Source of the DNA: Candidatus Nitrosopumilus sp. SW
GTDB lineage: Archaea > Thermoproteota > Nitrososphaeria > Nitrososphaerales > Nitrosopumilaceae
Direction of reading: 5' to 3'
Assembly (NCBI RefSeq): GCF_006740685.1
Contig: NZ_CP035425.1
Location: 969,687-1,033,686 of the forward strand
Length of the DNA stretch: 64,000 bases
Shown here: positions 15,292 to 23,508 of the stretch, piece by piece
How the letters are laid out: each line of letters starts with the position of its first letter
How positions within the stretch are numbered: the stretch's first letter is position 1
The notes under the pieces: generated by a model
Database searches by the model: none
What the model was told of the DNA's origin: nothing
What the model saw: the letters and a program-made list of their open reading frames with translations, nothing else
Program-made: the position numbers and the translations under genes

Positions 15292-15759
15292 CTAGTCACT
15301 ATCCTTTGATGGCATATATGGCATTGCTTTGGCACGTGATTTCATCTCGATAAATGACTCTGAAGACTGAATACCTTCAATCCTTCCAATTTTTTCTGAG
15401 ACCATTTTGTGCATCTGATCTAATGATTTTGAATACATTGTAACAAGAATGTCAAATCTGCCAGTAACTTCTGCCACTTCTCTTACTCCGTCAATTTTGA
15501 ATAGTTCTGAAATTATATGATCACGTTTTTTTGTGTCCATGTTAATTCCAGTTAAAGCCTTAACATTGTATCCTAATTCTGCATCATTTACAACAATTGT
15601 AAATCGTTCAATTAATTTTCTTTTTACTAATCTCTTAATTCTTGAATATACTACTGATGAATTTACATTGATTTTTTTTGATAACCGTGGAACTGAAATT
15701 GATGCATCATTTGATAATTCTGATAAAATTTGAAGATCTAGATCGTCTACTTTTGCCGT
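15292..15759 (-). CDS. Lrp/AsnC-family transcriptional regulator with non-standard start
   Basis: A 155-residue regulator. From about residue 4 it has a winged helix-turn-helix (DDLDLQILSELSNDASISVP, LSKKINVNSSVVYSRIKRLV) and then the ligand-binding RAM/AsnC domain (VKALTGINMDTKKRDHIISE and VREVAEVTGRFDILVTMYSK). The full domain is in frame only from ACG at 15759; there is no ATG, GTG or TTG before the internal ATG at 15540, which would remove the DNA-binding half. Upstream in frame the codons are GTG, TTT, TAG, then ACG. AGGTG lies six bases ahead of the ACG. It precedes ctaB and may regulate it. Confidence 0.8.
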   Translation of the reverse strand, partial: TAKVDDLDLQILSELSNDASISVPRLSKKINVNSSVVYSRIKRLVKRKLIERFTIVVNDAELGYNVKALTGINMDTKKRDHIISELFKIDGVREVAEVTGRFDILVTMYSKSLDQMHKMVSEKIGRIEGIQSSESFIEMKSRAKAMPYMPSKDSD

Positions 15760-15793
15760 CTAAAACACCTGAGTCGTTCTAGATTTCTGGTTC

Positions 15794-15800
15794 TTATAAA
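15794..15800 (-). promoter_or_regulatory. TATA box for the AsnC-ctaB operon
   Basis: TTTATAA, in minus orientation, is centred about 28 bases before the in-frame GTG at 15768. It predicts a transcript starting at about 15768-15771, with a leader of only about ten bases before the ACG. Confidence 0.6.
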
Positions 15801-15829
15801 GTTATTATTGAAAAAATTGCAAAAAAAAT

Positions 15830-16906
15830 CTAGATCTTACCTTTTTTGTATAACATTTCAGCTAAGAGCACTGCACCTTTTGCTGAACCCATTTTCTTGT
15901 TATGTGAAAATAACATGTATTTGAGTCCCTTATCAAACAATTCTTCTTTTTCAACTCTGCCAATTGTTGTAGTCATTCCACCACCAACTTCTCTTTCCAT
16001 TCTTGGTTGAGGTCTTGTTGGATCTTCATGAAATGCATAGTATTCCTTAGGAGCTGAAGGCAATCCTTGAACTGAGATGTCTTTGTTGTAACCATTATAG
16101 AGTTCTTTGGCTTTTGCAGGATCAATATCTTCAGAAGTTTCTACAAAGACAGATTCTGTATGTCCATCAATTACTGGAACTCTGGTACATGTACAACTGA
16201 CTTTGATGTCTGCATCTTCAATTTTACCATCTACAAGTTTTCCAAGAATCTTTCTGGTTTCTAATCTAACTTTACCCTCTTCTTTTGGAATGTAAGGCAA
16301 GATGTTATCTGTAATTCCCATTGCTGAAACACCTGATTTACCACCTCCTGAAATTGCTTGCATTGAAGTCATCATGACCTTTTTTGCACCATATTTTTCA
16401 AGTAATGGTTTTAGTGTAATTGCTAAGCCTGTAGTTGTACAGTTTGGTAATGGTGCCACAAATCCTTTCCAGTTACGGTTCTTCTTTTGGATTTCAAGTA
16501 ATTCAGCCTGCTCATCATTTACTCCTGGAATAAGTATTGGAACATCGTCTTCATATCTATATGCAGAACTAGTTGAAACTACTGGTAGTTCTGCTGCCAT
16601 TTTAGTTTCAATGTCTCTTGCAGCTTGGGATTCAACTGCTGAAAATACAAGATCTAATTGTGATGTGTCAAGCTCATCGATTCTCTTAACTGTCATTTCT
16701 TTGATATATTCTGGGATCTCCCCACCTACATCCCACATGATAATTCCGCCTTCATTTCTAATGGCGTCAAGATATTTTTTACCTGCAGAACGCTCTGAAG
16801 CTGCAATTTGAGTTACCTCGAACCATGGATGATTGTTCAAAGATTGTACAAATTCTTGTCCTACTGAACCTGTTACTCCTATAATTGCAACTCTTTTCTT
16901 CTCCAT
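15830..16906 (-). CDS. asd: Aspartate-semialdehyde dehydrogenase
   Basis: NADP-dependent reductase of aspartyl phosphate, in the shared route to threonine, methionine and lysine. The 358 residues show the Rossmann motif VAIIGVTGSVGQ, the catalytic cysteine in PLPNCTTTG, and TRVPVIDGHTESVFVE of the archaeal/fungal-type enzyme. The ATG at 16906 begins just before the Rossmann strand; an earlier TTG at 16930 would add an unlikely eight residues. It is alone on its strand. The threonine synthase at 49466 works later in the pathway. Homologues in Sulfolobales act as malonyl-CoA reductases, but no evidence for that is visible here. Confidence 0.92.
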   Translation of the reverse strand: MEKKRVAIIGVTGSVGQEFVQSLNNHPWFEVTQIAASERSAGKKYLDAIRNEGGIIMWDVGGEIPEYIKEMTVKRIDELDTSQLDLVFSAVESQAARDIETKMAAELPVVSTSSAYRYEDDVPILIPGVNDEQAELLEIQKKNRNWKGFVAPLPNCTTTGLAITLKPLLEKYGAKKVMMTSMQAISGGGKSGVSAMGITDNILPYIPKEEGKVRLETRKILGKLVDGKIEDADIKVSCTCTRVPVIDGHTESVFVETSEDIDPAKAKELYNGYNKDISVQGLPSAPKEYYAFHEDPTRPQPRMEREVGGGMTTTIGRVEKEELFDKGLKYMLFSHNKKMGSAKGAVLLAEMLYKKGKI

Positions 16907-16989
16907 GAATAATCTATTGATCGGTTTCAATTAATAATCGTTATTCAAATTACCAAAAGATACTATATCGCCTATTCTTACTTTTTAAT

Positions 16990-18069
16990 GTGAAAATAAA
17001 GACGAAAACAAGCATTGCTAACCACAATCCTGTATTTCATGGGGGTAAATTTTCTGGAGGAAATCGACATATAGATGTCTTAGATTTTAGCTCAAATACC
17101 AGTCCTGCAGGAATGCCATCCTCAGTAAAATCTGCTATGAAGAAAAGGCTTGATGAAATGGAACATTATCCGGATGCAGATTCACTCAATTTAGTGTCTG
17201 GCCTCAAAAAATACACAGGATTATCTGATTCTCACATAGTTGTTGGCAATGGTGCAATTGAAATTCTATATAATTTTTGTACTGCATTTTTATCACAAAA
17301 ACGTGTTTTAATCCCAACTCCAACTTTTAGTGAATACGAATCTGCATCCAAATTGGCTGATTGTAAATTTACTTTTTTTAAAACAATGAATCTTTCTGAA
17401 AATATTGATTCTTTTATTTCAAAAATTCCCACCAATGGATGTGTCTTTGTATGTAATCCTAATAATCCTACTGGAACAATTTTGTCCAAAAAACAATTAA
17501 TGAAAATAATTTCTGCTGCAAAAAACAAATCTAGTTTTGTATTTGTTGATGAATGTTTCATAGAATTGGTGCCAGAATCAAACCCATCTGTAATGAATTT
17601 AGTGAAAAAATATGATAATCTATTTGTTCTAAGATCACTCACAAAATCGTATGGATTGGCAGGAATTAGAATTGGATATGGTATTGGTTCAAAAAAAATT
17701 ATTGAAATTTTGAAAAAAATAAAAATTCCTTGGAGTGTTAATGCATTAGCTCAACAAGCAGGAATGATGGCAATTAAAAATAAGTCTCATCTTACAAAAT
17801 CAAAATTAGTTATAAAAAAAGAATCAAATTTCCTAAAAAAGAAAATTGCTCAAATTCCTGGTTTTGAATGTCATGACTCTTCAACAAATTTTATTTTAAT
17901 TAAAACAAAACAAGATTCAACAAAAATACAAAAAAAATTATTAAAACATAAAATATTGATTCGTGATTGTAAAAATTTTCGTGGATTAAATAATCATTAT
18001 ATTCGAATTGCAGTAAAATCTCATAAAGATAATCTGAAACTTGTAAATGCCATGGAGACTATAGCATGA
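16990..18069 (+). CDS. cobD: PLP-dependent aminotransferase-fold protein, probable threonine-phosphate decarboxylase (CobD type)
   Basis: Fold-type I PLP enzyme of 359 residues, of the HisC/CobD class. Seen: FSSNTSPAG, VVGNGAIEILYNFC, CNPNNPTGTILS, FVDECFIELVPES, and the PLP lysine in SLTKSYGLAGIRIGYG. In Salmonella CobD makes (R)-1-aminopropan-2-ol phosphate, the linker of the cobalamin nucleotide loop. A second HisC is in the his operon (43617), and this gene overlaps cbiP by four bases, so CobD is the better call. Start is GTG at 16990. Confidence 0.82.
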   Translation: MKIKTKTSIANHNPVFHGGKFSGGNRHIDVLDFSSNTSPAGMPSSVKSAMKKRLDEMEHYPDADSLNLVSGLKKYTGLSDSHIVVGNGAIEILYNFCTAFLSQKRVLIPTPTFSEYESASKLADCKFTFFKTMNLSENIDSFISKIPTNGCVFVCNPNNPTGTILSKKQLMKIISAAKNKSSFVFVDECFIELVPESNPSVMNLVKKYDNLFVLRSLTKSYGLAGIRIGYGIGSKKIIEILKKIKIPWSVNALAQQAGMMAIKNKSHLTKSKLVIKKESNFLKKKIAQIPGFECHDSSTNFILIKTKQDSTKIQKKLLKHKILIRDCKNFRGLNNHYIRIAVKSHKDNLKLVNAMETIA

Positions 18070-18905
18070 AATCTTTGATGATTCAAGGCACTTCTTCTGG
18101 TGCCGGAAAATCTACGTTGGTTGCAGCATTATGCAGAATTTTTGAACAGAAAGGATACCTTGTGGCCCCATTCAAATCACAAAACATGTCTAATTTTGGG
18201 TATTCTACACCTGATTTTGAGATTTCTCGTGCTCAAGCAATACAAGCTATCGCTGCTAAATGTCCAATTGAGCCTGCTTTGAATCCAATCATGCTCAAAC
18301 CTCTGGGAAATTACTATAGTGCAGTTTACCTTAACGGAAAATATTACAAGAAAATGCACGCAAAAGATTACTATACAAAATTTGTAACATCTAAAGGGCT
18401 TAAAGCAGCTACTAGTTCACTATTAAAACTCAAAAAAAATTATGATCTAGTAATTTTGGAAGGTGCAGGCTCACCAGCCGAAATCAACTTACAAAAATAT
18501 GATATTGCAAATATGCAAATTGCTCAAAAAGCAAATGCGTCTGTACTTCTAGTCTCAGATATTGACAAAGGTGGGTCTTTTGCAAGTTTGATAGGAACTA
18601 TGACCTTAATTGAAAATAAATATAAAAAATTGGTAAAGGGATTTGTATTAAATAAATTTCGAGGAGACATTGATGTCCTAAAACCAGGATTTAGAAAGAT
18701 GAAACAACTTACCAACATTCCTGTCATCGGAACCATTCCGATGACAAAGATCAATCTTCCTGAAGAAGATTCACTTAATGTTAAAGCAAAACAAATAGCA
18801 TGGACAAAAAAGAATATCTCAAAAATTGATAAAGAATTAGATAAACTGGCAAAAATTGTAAAAAATAACTTAGATATAAAAACAATTGAGAGGATGATAA
18901 AATGA
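18066..18905 (+). CDS. cbiP: Cobyric acid synthase, N-terminal domain only
   Basis: CbiP/CobQ amidates corrinoid side chains b, d, e and g. This 279-residue protein has the dethiobiotin-synthetase-like ATP domain: P-loop QGTSSGAGKST, FKSQNMSNFGY, EISRAQAIQA, MLKPLGNY, ILEGAGSPAEINL and SDIDKGGSFASLIGT. Family members are normally about 480-500 residues with a C-terminal class I glutaminase carrying a catalytic Cys; here the frame ends after ILP-EED linker-like sequence and a Lys-rich tail. No frame change rescues the domain, since cbiB starts four bases before the stop. It may use free ammonia or a separate glutaminase. Confidence 0.85.
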   Translation: MKSLMIQGTSSGAGKSTLVAALCRIFEQKGYLVAPFKSQNMSNFGYSTPDFEISRAQAIQAIAAKCPIEPALNPIMLKPLGNYYSAVYLNGKYYKKMHAKDYYTKFVTSKGLKAATSSLLKLKKNYDLVILEGAGSPAEINLQKYDIANMQIAQKANASVLLVSDIDKGGSFASLIGTMTLIENKYKKLVKGFVLNKFRGDIDVLKPGFRKMKQLTNIPVIGTIPMTKINLPEEDSLNVKAKQIAWTKKNISKIDKELDKLAKIVKNNLDIKTIERMIK

Positions 18906-19873
18906 TCTTTGAATCTTTGATAATTGTAGGATTTGCTTTGATTTTTGATCTTGTATTTGGAGATCCAAAAAATCGATATCATCCAACAGCTTGGATTGGA
19001 GGATTGATTGCAAAATTAACTCCACTTGGACAAAATCAAAACCAAAAACTTGAAAGAGTTGGTGGAATCTTTGTGGTCACAATCCCTATTGGAATTATTG
19101 TTACCTTGCTATTGATCTTGGACTATGGAATTTCATTACTTTCAACTGATCTGATTGCATTGGTAGTTTCAATTGTAATTGGCGCTTTACTGCTAAAAAC
19201 TACAATTGCAATAAAGGGCATGGAACGTTATGCAATGACTGTAGTAGAATCACTTGAGATGGATAATTTGGATTCTGCTAGAGAAAACCTGTCTATGATT
19301 GTTAAGCGAAACACCTCTGATTTAGACAAAAATCATGTTATTTCAGGCGTGCTTGAAAGCGTGAGTGAAAATACTGTGGATGGAATAACTGGGCCTTTGT
19401 TTTATTATGCAATTTTTGGATTGCCTGGAGCGTTCGTATACAGGATAATCAACACTGCTGATTCTATGATAGGATACAAAACTGATATGTTCAAAAATTT
19501 GGGATGGTTTGCCGCTAATTGTGATACTGTATTAAATTATCTTCCTTCAAGACTAACTGGATTTGTAATGATTATCTCCGCAGCCATTTTACAAAATAAT
19601 TGGAAAGAATCTTACAAGATAATGATTCGTGATGGCAAAAAAACTGAAAGCCCTAATGCCGGATATCCTATGGCTGCATTGGCAGGCGCACTTGGCACAA
19701 AATTTGAAAAAGTTAATCACTACAAATTAGGAAATGGCGAAATGATCCTTACAAAAGAACATGTTCATTCCGCATTATCTATTATGAAATTAACTTCAAT
19801 TCTATTTTTTGGAATTGTAATTATTCCAATTGTTACTGTTTTAACATTACTTGGATGGTGGATTCATGCTTAA
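18902..19873 (+). CDS. cbiB: Adenosylcobinamide-phosphate synthase
   Basis: Membrane enzyme that joins adenosylcobyric acid to aminopropanol (phosphate). The 323 residues show the family start FALIFDLVFGDPKNRYHPTAWIG, the core RNTSDLDKNHVISGVLESVSENTVDGI, IINTADSMIGYKTDMFKNLGWFAA and SPNAGYPMAALAGALGTKFEK, with about five hydrophobic segments. The start overlaps cbiP by four bases and the end overlaps cobS. Confidence 0.95.
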   Translation: MIFESLIIVGFALIFDLVFGDPKNRYHPTAWIGGLIAKLTPLGQNQNQKLERVGGIFVVTIPIGIIVTLLLILDYGISLLSTDLIALVVSIVIGALLLKTTIAIKGMERYAMTVVESLEMDNLDSARENLSMIVKRNTSDLDKNHVISGVLESVSENTVDGITGPLFYYAIFGLPGAFVYRIINTADSMIGYKTDMFKNLGWFAANCDTVLNYLPSRLTGFVMIISAAILQNNWKESYKIMIRDGKKTESPNAGYPMAALAGALGTKFEKVNHYKLGNGEMILTKEHVHSALSIMKLTSILFFGIVIIPIVTVLTLLGWWIHA

Positions 19874-20591
19874 GGAAATAGGTTCTGTCTTTTCTTTCTT
19901 GACAATATTTCCATCATCAAATGCAACTTTAGAAAACATTGCAAAATACATGTATGTCTTCCCAATTGTCGGAATTGCAATTGGACTTTTGGTCGGTTCA
20001 TTAGGATTTGGTTTATCTTTCTTTTTAGATCCGTTACTTGTTAGTCTACTAGTTGTTGCATCTATTGCAATAGTTACTGGTATACATCATGCTGATGGAT
20101 TAGCTGATTTTGCAGATGGACTTATGGTAAAAGGAACAAAAGAGAAGAAAATCAAAGCAATGAAAGATCTTTCCACTGGTTCGGCTGGAATTGTAGGACT
20201 TGTTTTGTATCTTGTTGGATTGATTATCACAATATCTCTTACTAGCGGCTTTGATTTGTTTAAGGCCATTCTCATTAGTGAAATCTTAGCCAAATTTTCG
20301 ATGGTGCTTTTGGCAAGTTTGGGAAATTCAGCTGCATCTGGCTCAAATTCACCTTTTGTACATCTTATGAAAGACAAGAGAAAATTGGCAGCAGCCTTTA
20401 TCATAATGCTCATACCTGTAGCCGTAATTGGCGAGACTACTGGATTGATAATGCTTGGAGTCACTGTTGCATTGACATTGTTCCTACTTGGCGTGTCTAC
20501 TCGTAGTTTTGGTGGAATTACTGGGGATGTAATTGGTGCTACAAATGAACTTACAAGATTAGCTTCTTTGATGGTGTTTGTATCTGTATGA
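19866..20591 (+). CDS. cobS: Adenosylcobinamide-GDP ribazoletransferase (cobalamin synthase)
   Basis: Integral membrane enzyme that joins adenosylcobinamide-GDP to alpha-ribazole (phosphate). Of 241 residues, the signature HHADGLADFADGLMVKGTKEKKIKAMKD holds the metal-binding acidic residues, and SFGGITGDVIGATNELTRLA is the second conserved site. Six or seven hydrophobic segments. The ATG at 19866 overlaps the cbiB stop by eight bases; the ATGA overlap at its end couples it to cobY. Confidence 0.95.
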   Translation: MLKEIGSVFSFLTIFPSSNATLENIAKYMYVFPIVGIAIGLLVGSLGFGLSFFLDPLLVSLLVVASIAIVTGIHHADGLADFADGLMVKGTKEKKIKAMKDLSTGSAGIVGLVLYLVGLIITISLTSGFDLFKAILISEILAKFSMVLLASLGNSAASGSNSPFVHLMKDKRKLAAAFIIMLIPVAVIGETTGLIMLGVTVALTLFLLGVSTRSFGGITGDVIGATNELTRLASLMVFVSV

Positions 20592-21172
20592 TTGGTATTG
20601 TTATGGCAGGTGGCAAAGGCACTCGCATGAATTTAGATGATGAAAAATTACTTTTGCAATACAAAAAACCAATTATTCTTCATGTAGTTGATTCATTAAA
20701 AAACTCTAATTGTTTTTCTAAAATAATTGCCGTAACTAGTTCCAATTCTCCTAAAACAAAAAAATTACTTGAAGAAAATAATGTTGAAACATTTGATACT
20801 TCTGGATTAGGTTATGTTGAAGATCTGAATTCGGTGCTGCAAAAATTCAATGATTTGGTCTTTGTTACATCTGGTGACATTCCATTACTGGATGAAGAAA
20901 TTATTAAAACAATTGTTAATCAACATGACTCTGAAAAAACTTGGACAAGCATACTTGTTACTGACACACTATTGAGTTCTATTGGAACCCATTCAGAATA
21001 TTCTATAATCCATAATAATCAAAAATGTCATTTTACAGGAATTTCATTAATTGACTCTCAAAAAATTAAGTCACTTGAAAATTTAGAAGAAAATTATGTA
21101 ATACTAGATGATAAAAGAATCGCACTTAATCTAAACACTAAACAAGATTATGATTTACTCAGCACTACCTGA
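20588..21172 (+). CDS. cobY: GTP:adenosylcobinamide-phosphate guanylyltransferase
   Basis: Archaeal non-orthologous replacement for CobU, transferring GMP to adenosylcobinamide phosphate. The 194 residues have the nucleotidyltransferase start IGIVMAGGKGTRMNLDDEKLLLQYKKP, then VTSGDIPLLDEE (metal-binding Asp). CobY lacks the kinase activity of CobU, which is consistent with a CobD-phosphate route in this operon. The last gene of the cobalamin operon; its end overlaps the convergent S27e gene by 18 bases. Confidence 0.9.
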   Translation: MIGIVMAGGKGTRMNLDDEKLLLQYKKPIILHVVDSLKNSNCFSKIIAVTSSNSPKTKKLLEENNVETFDTSGLGYVEDLNSVLQKFNDLVFVTSGDIPLLDEEIIKTIVNQHDSEKTWTSILVTDTLLSSIGTHSEYSIIHNNQKCHFTGISLIDSQKIKSLENLEENYVILDDKRIALNLNTKQDYDLLSTT

Positions 21173-21352
21173 GACTTTGCCGTTAATTTTTGCTTTGGAA
21201 CCTGTTGCTTCAGCAATTGCATTTCCACAGGAGTTACATGCCACTTGTGTTGATGCATGTGAATAAACAACCTGCAGTTCACCACATTCATTACAGTTAA
21301 CTTTTTGAAATTTACTTGATGGTTTTGGAATTTCGACGTGATCTTTCTTCAT
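21155..21352 (-). CDS. rps27e: Ribosomal protein S27e
   Basis: Small-subunit ribosomal protein of 65 residues with a zinc ribbon: VNCNECGELQVVYSHASTQVACNSCG carries two CxxC pairs. The length and motif are standard for archaeal eS27. Its start overlaps the L44e stop (ATGA), forming an operon as in many archaea. The C terminus is encoded opposite the end of cobY. Confidence 0.96.
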   Translation of the reverse strand: MKKDHVEIPKPSSKFQKVNCNECGELQVVYSHASTQVACNSCGNAIAEATGSKAKINGKVSGSAE

Positions 21353-21630
21353 GCTGCCACCAACTCAAATTTCTTAATTCTAACACCTAGTTTATTGTAT
21401 TTCTTTTTACACACAGTACATGTCATAATTGGAGTAACTTTCTTTGTAACTTTGGCTGGTTTTGCTAATTTTGGGAACTTTTGTCCACCATACCCATGTT
21501 TACGTTCAGCGTGTCTGCGTTCACCTCTTGCAGAACCACGTCTCTTTCCAGCCTTGTAAATGGAGACCTTCTGTTCAGTATGTGTCTTACATTTTGCACA
21601 ATACTTTCGGATCACCTTTGGTATGTTCAT
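21349..21630 (-). CDS. rpl44e: Ribosomal protein L44e
   Basis: Large-subunit protein eL42 family, 93 residues. It begins MNIPKVIRKYCAKCKTHTEQKVSIY, includes the GERRHAERKHGYGGQKFPKL segment, and has a second CxxC in MTCTVCKKKYNKLG, together making the zinc site. It lies near the E-site tRNA CCA end in ribosomes. The ATG has a TTAAATTA-type box about 26 bases upstream, suggesting a leaderless L44e-S27e mRNA. Confidence 0.96.
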   Translation of the reverse strand: MNIPKVIRKYCAKCKTHTEQKVSIYKAGKRRGSARGERRHAERKHGYGGQKFPKLAKPAKVTKKVTPIMTCTVCKKKYNKLGVRIKKFELVAA

Positions 21631-21700
21631 ATCAACAAAACCTTCTCAACCGTAATTTAAGCATTGAATCTATAATAGGCGCAAAATCTAATCCAAAACT

Positions 21701-23464
21701 GTGACTTCGAGCCTAGCAAATTCGATCTCTGCACTAAATTCAGTGGCTATGGGTGATAAGAAAGCAGATCTGATTTTAAAAAATTGTAATTTACTATCTG
21801 TCTACACAAGAGAAATTATTCCAAAATCCCAGATTGCAATAACTGGTGATAGAATTGCATATGTTGGTCCAGATGCCACACATGCAATAGGTCCCAAAAC
21901 AAAAATCATTGATGTCAAAAACAAGTATGTTGGTCCTGGTTTTGCAGATCCCCATCTTCATATTGATCAATTTGTTCTTCCTTCAGAGTTTGCAAAACAA
22001 GCACTACTTTGTGGCGTAACTTCTCTTTTTTCTGATCCTATTGATGTTGTTAGTGTTGGTGGATACAAAGGATTTCAAGAATTTTTAAAATTAGGTGAAG
22101 ATCTTCCTGTCAGAATCTTTCAAGTTGTACCTGGTGGATTACCTGTTGATGCAAAGTTTAGCAATAGTAATACTCTTACTTTATCTCAAGAAAAATCAGC
22201 AGTAAAACATCCTCATGTTCTTGGATTGGGTGAAGTTTTTTCTTGGACAAAAGTTACTCTTCGTGAACCAAAAACAATGAAATCTCTTTCAGCAATGTTA
22301 GAATGCGATTGTATTATCAATGGACATACTGCTGGTGCAAGTGACAAAAAACTCAATGCATATGTCTCTTCTGGAGTTCTTTCATGTCATGAGCCAATTA
22401 ATTTTGATCAAGTGTTAGAGAGATTACGTCTTGGAATGTGGATAATGATTAGAGAAGGTTCTATTAGACGTGATTTGAAAGAAATCATTCCAAGAGTTTT
22501 GTCACATGGAACATATCTTGATAGATTGATGTTTTGCTCAGATGGTCTTGATCCAAAAGATATTTTGAAATTTGGTCATATTGATCATTGTATTCGTGAA
22601 TCAATCAAACTTGGCTTAGACCCAATTGATGCAGTAACTATGGCATCAAAAAATAATTTTGATTACTATAACATGGGAAAAGATCTTGGTGGAATTGCTC
22701 CTGGTAAATTAGCTGATATTCTAATTTTTGATGATTTGAAATCCTTCAAACCTAAAACTGTCTTTGTAGGAGGAAAACTTGCAGTATCTGATGGAAAAAT
22801 TGTCTTTCCCATAAAGAAAAAATCAATTTCTCGTTGGGCAAAAAATACTGTAAAATTAAAAAAATTCTCAAAAAATGACTTTGAAATAAAATCTAAAAAG
22901 AAAGATGTTATAGCAAACACTATTTTTATGCAGACTGAAATTATTACAAAGATAGGTTCTGCTCAACTTCAATCAAAAAATAATCTTGTTTCTGCATCTC
23001 TTGATTCTGATATTTGGAAAGTTGCAGCTTTTGATAGAACTCATGGGACAAAAAAACACTCTATAGGATTTCTTGAAAATTTTGGTGCTGATATTGGCGC
23101 GTTTGCATCAACTTGGAGTTTTCATGAAAATGACATGATCGTTATTGGTTCTAATGATTCTGATATGGCTATAGCTTCAAACCATCTAATCAAAAATCAG
23201 GGTGGTTTGGTTGTAGTAAAATCTGGTAAGATTCTTGCTTCACTGCCTTTGCAATTTGCAGGAATTATTTCAACCGATTCCTTTGAAAAAGTTTCATCTA
23301 ATTTTGAAAAAATCAATAACTCTATTGTTGATTCTGGTTGTAAATTTTCTAGACCTCATCTGATTCCTTTGTTCCTGCCTTTCTTGGCCTTACCATCTGT
23401 TCGAATTCTTTCAGGCGGCATAGTTGATGTGAAAAAACGAAGTTACATACCACCGATCAACTAA
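21701..23464 (+). CDS. Adenine deaminase-family amidohydrolase, divergent active site
   Basis: A 587-residue protein with the full adenine deaminase architecture: N-terminal beta sandwich (KADLILKNCNLLSVYTREII), TIM barrel and the C-terminal ade domain (GGLVVVKSGKILASLPLQFAG, ILSGGIVDV). Retained are PHLHID, NGHTAGASDKKLNAYVSSG, CHE and FCSDGLDP. Compared with the E. coli and B. subtilis enzymes as I know them, HIHIESS is HLHIDQF, DPHE is DPID, and HDSHN aligns with FHEND. Metal ligands partly remain but the signature acid and His residues do not, so adenine may not be the substrate. GTG start with a CTATAATAG box about 28 bases upstream. Confidence 0.8.
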   Translation: MTSSLANSISALNSVAMGDKKADLILKNCNLLSVYTREIIPKSQIAITGDRIAYVGPDATHAIGPKTKIIDVKNKYVGPGFADPHLHIDQFVLPSEFAKQALLCGVTSLFSDPIDVVSVGGYKGFQEFLKLGEDLPVRIFQVVPGGLPVDAKFSNSNTLTLSQEKSAVKHPHVLGLGEVFSWTKVTLREPKTMKSLSAMLECDCIINGHTAGASDKKLNAYVSSGVLSCHEPINFDQVLERLRLGMWIMIREGSIRRDLKEIIPRVLSHGTYLDRLMFCSDGLDPKDILKFGHIDHCIRESIKLGLDPIDAVTMASKNNFDYYNMGKDLGGIAPGKLADILIFDDLKSFKPKTVFVGGKLAVSDGKIVFPIKKKSISRWAKNTVKLKKFSKNDFEIKSKKKDVIANTIFMQTEIITKIGSAQLQSKNNLVSASLDSDIWKVAAFDRTHGTKKHSIGFLENFGADIGAFASTWSFHENDMIVIGSNDSDMAIASNHLIKNQGGLVVVKSGKILASLPLQFAGIISTDSFEKVSSNFEKINNSIVDSGCKFSRPHLIPLFLPFLALPSVRILSGGIVDVKKRSYIPPIN

Positions 23465-23508
23465 GTAATGTTAAAAAGGGGGATTCAGGGGATTGAAGCT
23501 GAATCTAA

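Noticed and set aside
16990-18069. A second HisC for histidine synthesis
   Set aside because: It overlaps cbiP in the cobalamin operon and a dedicated HisC is present in the his operon; CobD-type is more likely.
21701-23464. Straightforward adenine deaminase annotation
   Set aside because: Three signature motifs differ, so I kept the family name but not the gene symbol.
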